Below are positions 1-4,383 of a DNA stretch of 7,992 nt, piece by piece. The notes beneath the pieces were generated by a model. That model had not been told where the DNA came from. It did no database searches and was given only the letters and a program-made list of their open reading frames with translations. The stretch is from contig QHRT01000019.1 in the NCBI GenBank assembly GCA_003220195.1, positions 2,916-10,907 on the forward strand, given 5' to 3'. Origin of the DNA: Candidatus Rokuibacteriota bacterium (GTDB lineage: Bacteria; Methylomirabilota; Methylomirabilia; Rokubacteriales; CSP1-6). The first letter of the stretch is position 1. The number at the start of each line of letters is the position of its first letter. The position numbers were made by a program, and so were the translations under genes.

Positions 1-245
1 AACGCCAGCACGTGGAGCCCGTCCTTCGGCTCGAACCGGATCCGACGCGTGCGGTTGCGGAAGAGCACGGCGCGGATCTGCGCCCCCTCGTCCTTCAGCG
101 TGAAGTACGCGTGGCCGGATCCGTAGACCTTGAAGTTCGAGATCTCGCCTTCGACCCACACGGCGGGGAACCGCTCTTCGAGGACTGAACGCAGCTGTTG
201 CGCGAGCTCGCTGACGGTCAGCACTCGCCGCTCGCGACTGCTCAT
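1..245 (-). CDS. xseA: Exonuclease VII large subunit, N-terminal part (partial)
   Basis: XseA with the small subunit XseB forms exonuclease VII, which degrades single-stranded DNA from both ends into short oligonucleotides. Only the first 81 codons lie in the window; the gene runs off the left edge. The visible peptide starts MSSRERRVLTVSELAQQLRS and continues with VWVEGEISNFKVYGSGHAYF, TLKDEGAQIRAVLFRN and RFEPKDGLHVLA. This is the OB-fold nucleic acid-binding domain that opens all XseA proteins. The ATG sits in a four-base ATGA overlap with the folD stop, so translation is probably coupled. The folD-xseA order is common in bacteria. xseB would be expected farther left but cannot be seen. 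Confidence 0.93.
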   Translation of the reverse strand, partial: MSSRERRVLTVSELAQQLRSVLEERFPAVWVEGEISNFKVYGSGHAYFTLKDEGAQIRAVLFRNRTRRIRFEPKDGLHVLA

Positions 246-1090
246 GAGCGCGCGATCTGCCGCTCGGCAGTGAGCAGCGTGTTCCGCATCAGCATCGCGA
301 TCGTCATCGGGCCGACGCCGCCCGGCACCGGCGTGACGTTCGCCTTCGCGCTCACCGACTCGAAGTCGACGTCGCCGGCGAGCTTCCCGGTCTCCAGGCG
401 ATTGATCCCGACGTCGATCACGAAGGCGCCCGCCTTGACCATGTCGCCCGTGATCACACGCGCGCGGCCGGCGGCGACGCAGAGCACGTCCGCGCGTCGC
501 GTGTGCGCCCCGAGGTCGCGCGTCCGCGTGTGGCACGTCGTCACTGTCGCGTGGCGCGCCAGCAGGAGTTGCGCGAGCGGCTTACCGACGAGCCGCGAGC
601 GGCCGATGACCACGGCCTCGGCGCCGCGCAGCGCGGCGCCATAGTGATCGAGGATCTCGAGACAGCCGGCGGGCGTGCACGGCACCATGCCGGTGGCTCC
701 GGCCAGGAGCCGGCCCATGTTCACCGGATGCAGGCCGTCCACGTCCTTGTTCGGGGCGATCGCGTCGATGGCGGCGCTCTCGTCGAGCCCCGTGGGGAGC
801 GGCAGCTGGAGCAGGATGCCGTGCACGCTCGCGTCGTCGCTCAGCGAGTGAAGCAGCTTGATCAGCGCGTCCTGCGTGAGCCCGCCGGGAAAGAGGTGGT
901 CCTCGGAGGCAATGCCGACGGATTCCGTCGTGCGGATCTTCGACGCGACGTAGATCTTCGACGGTGCGAAGTCGCCGACGAGCACGACGGCGAGCTTCGG
1001 CTGCACGCCGGTCGCCTCGCGCAGGCGCGTCACGCCGGCGCGGACCCCGTCGAGTGTCTTCTGAGCGACGGGACGTCCGTCGAGGATCAC
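242..1090 (-). CDS. folD: Bifunctional methylenetetrahydrofolate dehydrogenase / cyclohydrolase
   Basis: FolD interconverts 5,10-methylene-, 5,10-methenyl- and 10-formyl-tetrahydrofolate in the cytoplasm, supplying one-carbon units for purines and formyl-methionine. The 282-residue product is full length. Key active-site residues are present: Tyr47 and Lys51 (SKIYVASK), Gln95 (GILLQLPLP) and Asp118 (NKDVDGLHP), equal to Tyr50, Lys54, Gln98 and Asp121 in E. coli. The Rossmann-type NADP-binding part begins at VVIGRSRLVGKP (160-171), and the C-terminal TPVPGGVGPMT (253-263) is a family signature. The start is GTG at 1090: reading upstream in frame reaches the ymdB stop with no ATG, GTG or TTG between. 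The gap to ymdB is 30 bases with no promoter visible. The TGA stop overlaps the xseA ATG as ATGA. Confidence 0.97.
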   Translation of the reverse strand: MILDGRPVAQKTLDGVRAGVTRLREATGVQPKLAVVLVGDFAPSKIYVASKIRTTESVGIASEDHLFPGGLTQDALIKLLHSLSDDASVHGILLQLPLPTGLDESAAIDAIAPNKDVDGLHPVNMGRLLAGATGMVPCTPAGCLEILDHYGAALRGAEAVVIGRSRLVGKPLAQLLLARHATVTTCHTRTRDLGAHTRRADVLCVAAGRARVITGDMVKAGAFVIDVGINRLETGKLAGDVDFESVSAKANVTPVPGGVGPMTIAMLMRNTLLTAERQIARS

Positions 1091-1120
1091 GATCGTTCGC
1101 GGGTCAGCGGTGGTCGGGGG

Positions 1121-1897
1121 TCACGCCGGAATGCGAAGGCGCCGCACCTCCGAGGCGCGACCGCTCTCCGGATCGACGGTGATCACCATGCCCTGCAGCG
1201 AGGCCGGGCCTTTCGCCGTCTCGAAGCGGATCGGCATCTGCGTCAGGAACCGCTGGATGATCTGGTCGCGGTCCACGCCGATCACGCCGTCCGTCGGTCC
1301 CGTGAGCCCGAGATCGCTGATGTACGCGGTGCCGCCGGGCAGGATGCGCTCGTCGGCGGTCTGCACGTGGCGATGCGTGCCGACGACCGCGCTGACGCGG
1401 CCGTCCAGGTACCACCCCATCGCGATCACTTCCGATGTCGCTTCGGCGTGCATGTCGACCAGGATCACCGGCGATTCCCGGCGCAGCTCGGCGAGGATCT
1501 CGTCGGCCTTCCGGAACGGACAGTCGATCGGCAGCATGAACACCCGGCCCATCAGGTTCATCACGGAGACGCGATGCGGGCCGGCCTTCACCGTGACGTA
1601 ACCGACTCCGGGAGTTCCGAGCGGATAGTTCGCCGGCCGCAGCAGGAGATTCTCCCGCGCGATGTACTCGACGATCTCCTTCTTGTCCCAGATATGGTTG
1701 CCGGTCGTCATGACGTCGACGCCCTGGTCCAGGAACGCGCGCGCAATCTGAGGGGTGACGCCGAAGCCGCCCGCCGCGTTCTCGACGTTCACGACGGCGA
1801 GATCGATCTGGTGCTCCTGCCGGAGCTTCGGCAGGAGCCGCTGCACGGCCGACCGCCCCGGCTCGCCGTAGACGTCGCCGACCATCAAGACGTTCAT
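1121..1897 (-). CDS. ymdB: YmdB-family metallophosphoesterase
   Basis: This family (TIGR00282) comprises dinuclear-metal phosphodiesterases. The Bacillus subtilis member hydrolyses 2',3'-cAMP and affects biofilm and sporulation decisions, possibly through RNA turnover. The 258-residue product is typical in length. Expected metal ligands are all visible: Asp8 in MVGDVYGEPGR, Glu39-Asn40 in VNVENAAGGFG, Asn67-His68 in TTGNHIWDKKE, His150 in VDMHAEATSE, and His175/His177 in GTHRHVQTAD. The sequences NLMGRVFM (114-121) and DLGLTGP (195-201) also match the family. No signal peptide or membrane segment is seen, so it should be cytoplasmic. It starts with ATG six bases after rny, the same rny-ymdB pairing found in Firmicutes and other phyla. 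The exact substrate in this organism is inferred. Confidence 0.93.
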   Translation of the reverse strand: MNVLMVGDVYGEPGRSAVQRLLPKLRQEHQIDLAVVNVENAAGGFGVTPQIARAFLDQGVDVMTTGNHIWDKKEIVEYIARENLLLRPANYPLGTPGVGYVTVKAGPHRVSVMNLMGRVFMLPIDCPFRKADEILAELRRESPVILVDMHAEATSEVIAMGWYLDGRVSAVVGTHRHVQTADERILPGGTAYISDLGLTGPTDGVIGVDRDQIIQRFLTQMPIRFETAKGPASLQGMVITVDPESGRASEVRRLRIPA

Positions 1898-1903
1898 CGG
1901 CGG

Positions 1904-3514
1904 CTACTTCGCGACTTCGACGGCGCGCGTCTCGCGGATGACGACCACCTTGATGTGTCCGGGGTACTGCATCTCGGCCTCGATGCGCTTGCTGATGTCC
2001 TTCGCGAGCTGATGCGCGTCGAGATCGGTGATGATGTCGGCCTTCGTGAGCACGCGGAGCTCGCGCCCGGCCTGGATCGCGTAGCACATCTCGACGCCCT
2101 TGTACGACAGCGCGATCTCTTCGAGCTTCGCGAGCCTCTTGATGTAGGACTCGAGCACGTCGCGCCGGGCGCCCGGCCGCGCCGCGGAAATCCCGTCCGC
2201 GGCTTCCACCAGCACCGCCTCGATCGTCTCGGGCTCGACGTTCTCGTGGCCGCAGAGGGCCGCGTTGATGACCTGCTTCGACTCGCCGTACTTCGTCAAG
2301 ACCTGGTAGGAGAGCTCGGGATGGCTGCCCTCCTGCTCGTGCGTCAACGCCTTGCCGATGTCGTGGAGCAGCCCCATGCGCTTGGCGAGCTTCACGTCGG
2401 CGCCGATCTCGGCCGCCATCATGCCGCAGAGCCACGCCACTTCCTTCGAGTGCTGCAGACAGTTCTGGCCGTACGACGTCCGGTACTTCATCCGGCCGAC
2501 CAGCTTCACCAGCTCCGAGTGCAGGCCGAGGACGCCGACCTCGAAGCAGGCCTTCTCGCCCTCCTCGCGGAGATGCTGCTCCATCTCGCGCTTGACCTTC
2601 TCGACGACTTCCTCGATGCGCGCGGGATGGATGCGGCCGTCGGCGATCAGGATCGAGAGCGCCCGGCGCGCGATCTCGCGACGGTACGGATCGTAGGCCG
2701 AGATCAGCACCGCTTCGGGCGTGTCGTCGACGATCAGGTCGACGCCCGTGTGGAGCTCGAGCGCGCGGATGTTCCGGCCTTCGCGGCCGATGATGCGCCC
2801 CTTCATGTCGTCCGACGGCAGGTCGAGGACGGACACGGCGGTCTCGACCGTGTAGTCCGGCGCCAGGCGCTGGATCGTCGTCGCGAGAACTTCACGCGCC
2901 TTGACGTGCGCGATCTCGCGCGCTTCCTCCTCGATCCTCATCCCGAGGAGTGCGGCCTCGTGCCGCGCTTCTTCCTCCATCTGCGCCAGGAGCTGCCGGC
3001 GCGCTTCCTCCGCCGTGAGGCCGGCGATGGCCTCCAGCTTGCGGCGCTGCTCCTCGAGCGCGGTGGCGACGCGCTGCTCCGCCTCGTCGAGCTTCTTCTC
3101 GCGCGTGCCGAGCTCGCGCTCCCGCGTGACGAGATCGCGGTCTTTTGTCGTGAACTCACGCAGTCGCCGTTCCAGGTCCTCCAGCTTGCGGGCGAGCTGC
3201 TCCTCCTTCGCCAGGATCCGCTGCTCGATCTGCTGGATCTCGCGCTCGCGCTGTCGCGCTTCCGTCTCGAACTCGGAGCGCGCGCGGAGCGTCTGCTCCT
3301 TCGCCTCGAGCGTGGCGGTCCTCACCCGCGCTTCGGCATCCCGTTCGGCGCCGGACACGATGCGCTCGGCATCCCGCTCGGCGTCCGAAACGATGCGCGA
3401 GGCGTGGGCGGACGCGCCCCCGAACCTCTTGTCGACGAGCCACTTCTGGAGGAGGTACCCCGCGAGGAACCCGATCACGGCGAGGGCCAGACCGATTCCG
3501 ATCGCTTCAATCAT
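1904..3514 (-). CDS. rny: Ribonuclease Y
   Basis: RNase Y is a membrane-anchored endonuclease that starts mRNA decay by cutting 5'-monophosphorylated, AU-rich single-stranded RNA. The 536-residue product is full length. It has an N-terminal transmembrane helix (about 4-22), then a long charged coiled coil (about 35-205). A KH RNA-binding domain follows, with GRIIGREGRNIR at 239-250, and then an HD phosphohydrolase domain with His355, His384-Asp385 (LLHDIGKA), SHPE at 397-400 and Asp440 (AADGISAARPGAR). The C-terminus YPGHIKVVVIRETRAVE is nearly invariant in the family. Two features stand out: a tandem RIVSxAERDAE repeat at 40-61, and CGHEN at 421-425 where many relatives have HH (see findings). 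The ATG at 3514 has GAGGG five bases upstream. The stop is six bases before ymdB. Confidence 0.97.
   Translation of the reverse strand: MIEAIGIGLALAVIGFLAGYLLQKWLVDKRFGGASAHASRIVSDAERDAERIVSGAERDAEARVRTATLEAKEQTLRARSEFETEARQREREIQQIEQRILAKEEQLARKLEDLERRLREFTTKDRDLVTRERELGTREKKLDEAEQRVATALEEQRRKLEAIAGLTAEEARRQLLAQMEEEARHEAALLGMRIEEEAREIAHVKAREVLATTIQRLAPDYTVETAVSVLDLPSDDMKGRIIGREGRNIRALELHTGVDLIVDDTPEAVLISAYDPYRREIARRALSILIADGRIHPARIEEVVEKVKREMEQHLREEGEKACFEVGVLGLHSELVKLVGRMKYRTSYGQNCLQHSKEVAWLCGMMAAEIGADVKLAKRMGLLHDIGKALTHEQEGSHPELSYQVLTKYGESKQVINAALCGHENVEPETIEAVLVEAADGISAARPGARRDVLESYIKRLAKLEEIALSYKGVEMCYAIQAGRELRVLTKADIITDLDAHQLAKDISKRIEAEMQYPGHIKVVVIRETRAVEVAK
3334..3399 (-). repeat. 33-base tandem duplication inside rny
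   Basis: Two adjacent 33-base copies (3334-3366 and 3367-3399) differ at five positions. They encode RIVSDAERDAE and RIVSGAERDAE, an 11-residue (hendecad) unit in the coiled coil just after the membrane anchor. The reading frame is kept. This looks like a fairly recent unit duplication that lengthens the coiled coil by one unit. Confidence 0.8.
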
Positions 3515-3543
3515 GCTCGCCCTCGTGAATCAGACGTCGTTTA

Positions 3544-3576
3544 GCTTCACTCCGCCTGAAGCGTTTTTTGCTTCAC
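3544..3576 (-). promoter_or_regulatory. Two alternative hairpins in the rny leader
   Basis: The leader contains GTGAAGC (3576-3570), GCTTCA (3562-3557) and GTGAAGC again (3550-3544). The middle arm can pair over six bases with either flank, each time with a seven-base loop (AAAAAAC or GGCGGAG). The two hairpins cannot coexist. No U-run follows, so this is not an intrinsic terminator. A switch in translation or stability is possible but unproven. Confidence 0.4.
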
Positions 3577-3583
3577 CCTGGGC

Positions 3584-3600
3584 CTTGTCAGATTGACAAG
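3584..3600 (-). promoter_or_regulatory. Perfect palindrome over the rny start site (candidate operator)
   Basis: CTTGTCA-ATC-TGACAAG is a perfect inverted repeat with seven-base arms and a three-base centre. Its first two bases are the end of the -10 box and its centre sits on the expected transcription start. Because the RNA would begin inside the repeat, a transcript hairpin cannot form fully, so a protein-bound DNA operator is the likelier reading. I do not recognise the binding protein. Confidence 0.5.
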
Positions 3601-3628
3601 TATAGGGGGCGCAGTCCGGGCGCGTCAA
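3599..3628 (-). promoter_or_regulatory. Strong sigma-70 promoter for rny-ymdB-folD-xseA
   Basis: TTGACG (3628-3623), an 18-base spacer and TATACT (3604-3599) each match consensus at five of six positions. This is the best promoter match in the window. The start of transcription should fall near 3594-3592, giving a leader of about 80 bases before the rny ATG. ACGTTACGTTGACG just upstream is a short direct repeat of unknown meaning. The promoter would separate the rny operon from the 6S/zapA transcript. Confidence 0.7.
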
Positions 3629-3669
3629 CGTAACGTAATGGTCAGCGGTGCGGTGGGCCGAGGAACGGA

Positions 3670-3850
3670 ACTGCCCGCCCTGCCGTGTGCCGGCGGTGTT
3701 TCGAACCTGGCGTGGCCAGGTGGGAACCTCTATGTCGAGGGCTTCAGGCGTCCCCTTCATCGAGAGGCTTGCTCACCGCCCTCTGTCCAGGCTCCCTTTT
3801 TGTGTGCGAGGTTGAAACCTTCCCCCGGCATCACGAGCAGCGCAGGTCGG
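3670..3850 (-). ncRNA. ssrS: 6S RNA
   Basis: 6S RNA mimics an open promoter and binds sigma-70 RNA polymerase, lowering transcription when cells slow growth. A long closing stem pairs 3846-3825 with 3693-3674: CCTGC, CTGC, CGTG and GCCGG each meet their complement, with small bulges. Inside it, AACCTC (3813-3808) pairs with GAGGTT (3730-3725) to form the arm beyond the central bubble. The apical part has the family-like GGTGAGCAAGC (3777-3767), a CCTCT/AGGGG hairpin (3767-3752) and CGCCTGAAGCC, close to the conserved tip of other 6S RNAs. The 3' side of the bubble has GACA, then CCCACC and a six-pair hairpin with a five-base loop (3721-3705), as in E. coli. Length is about 180 bases. Position after zapA and a promoter at the right distance support the call. 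Ends are approximate; no intrinsic terminator is seen, so the 3' end may be made by processing. Confidence 0.87.
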
Positions 3851-3855
3851 TCCTT

Positions 3856-3885
3856 TGTGTACCCGCGCGGGGGCCCCGGCGTCAA
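3856..3885 (-). promoter_or_regulatory. Likely sigma-70 promoter of 6S RNA
   Basis: A TTGACG -35 box (3885-3880) is followed by 18 bases and a TACACA -10 box (3861-3856). The -35 is five of six to consensus; the -10 is weaker. Initiation about seven bases on, near 3848-3849, falls just before the closing stem of the 6S fold. The zapA stop codon TGA lies inside the -35 box. The spacer is very G+C-rich and contains the palindrome CCCGCGCGGG (3871-3862). Confidence 0.55.
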
Positions 3886-4181
3886 GGAGATTCGCCGGCC
3901 GGCGTGACGCTCTCCAGCAGGGCGACGAGCGCGTCGATGCGGGTGCGGACGTCGACTTCGCCTCGCTGGCGTTCTTCGCGATGCCGCATGAGCTCGTCCG
4001 CCATGTCGAGCGCCGCGAGACGCAGGGCGGTCATGGGATCCTGCACGCCACCCCGCTGAAGCTCGGAGACCCGGCCCTCGACGAACGCGACCAGCGAGCG
4101 AAGGTACTCCGGCGAGGCTTCCGTCCGCACGGCCAGCATCTGTCCGAGAAACCTGAGCTCGACCCGCGCCGGCCCGCTCAT
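3882..4181 (-). CDS. zapA: Cell division protein ZapA
   Basis: ZapA binds FtsZ in the cytoplasm and cross-links or stabilises protofilaments in the division ring. The 99-residue product has the family layout. An N-terminal beta-alpha domain carries VELRFLGQMLAVRTEASPEY at residues 7-26 and then LRSLVAFVEGRV. It is followed by a long C-terminal dimerising helix containing TALRLAALDMADELMRHREE (about 51-70). This matches the usual G..Y.L....PEY(V/L)..(L/A)A..V..R pattern and the LR.A.LAALN.ADEL signature. The ATG is seven bases after the stop of the ZapB-like gene, so the two are probably co-expressed. The stop TGA is embedded in the -35 box of the 6S RNA promoter. zapA next to a 6S RNA gene is a well-known arrangement in Proteobacteria. 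Confidence 0.93.
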   Translation of the reverse strand: MSGPARVELRFLGQMLAVRTEASPEYLRSLVAFVEGRVSELQRGGVQDPMTALRLAALDMADELMRHREERQRGEVDVRTRIDALVALLESVTPAGESP

Positions 4182-4188
4182 GCGAATT

Positions 4189-4383
4189 TCAGCCGAGCTC
4201 GAGCTTCGCGATGTCTTTCAGAATGGCGTCGATCTGCGACAGCGACTGGCGGCGCTGCTCCTCGAATTGCTCGACTTGCCTCTTGAGGCGCTGGTTCTCG
4301 TCCCTCAGGCGCGTGATCACGTCCCCGGCCCGGCGAACCGCCTCTTCGAGCTGCCCAAGTCGCCCCGTCAACTCCTCGCTCAT
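4189..4383 (-). CDS. Small coiled-coil protein, ZapB-like
   Basis: The predicted product is 64 residues, almost entirely one helix. It starts MSEELTGRLGQLEEAV, continues through ITRLRDENQRLKRQVEQ, and ends IDAILKDIAKLELG. Hydrophobic residues recur at heptad spacing, it is rich in Glu, Arg and Gln, and no membrane segment is visible. Length and layout resemble ZapB, the coiled-coil protein that binds ZapA at the division ring in E. coli. The homology is remote, so the name is inferred from shape and from zapA lying immediately downstream. The start is fixed by an ATGA overlap with the pheT stop, and an AAAGGGA lies six bases upstream of the ATG. The frame is open far upstream through pheT, but that part is a shadow of pheT. 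An unrelated small scaffold protein is the alternative. Confidence 0.75.
   Translation of the reverse strand: MSEELTGRLGQLEEAVRRAGDVITRLRDENQRLKRQVEQFEEQRRQSLSQIDAILKDIAKLELG

Noticed and set aside
1104..2435. A 443-codon minus-strand frame across ymdB and the end of rny
   Set aside because: It is an alternate frame of two well-supported genes with a composition typical of a G+C-rich shadow.
503..3544. A 1013-codon open frame on the plus strand
   Set aside because: It runs antisense across folD, ymdB and rny, all recognisable full-length families. Its translation is rich in Arg, Asp, His and Leu with no domain motif, as expected from the complement of G+C-biased codons.
3860..3880. G+C-rich palindromes (GGGGCCCC, CCCGCGCGGG) after zapA as an intrinsic terminator
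   Set aside because: No T-run follows on the transcribed strand, and the bases form the spacer of the 6S promoter.
3530..4059. Small open frames across the 6S RNA region on both strands (3530-3760 minus, 3593-3907 and 3685-4059 plus)
   Set aside because: No family resemblance, no good ribosome binding sites, and the region is better explained by 6S RNA and promoters.
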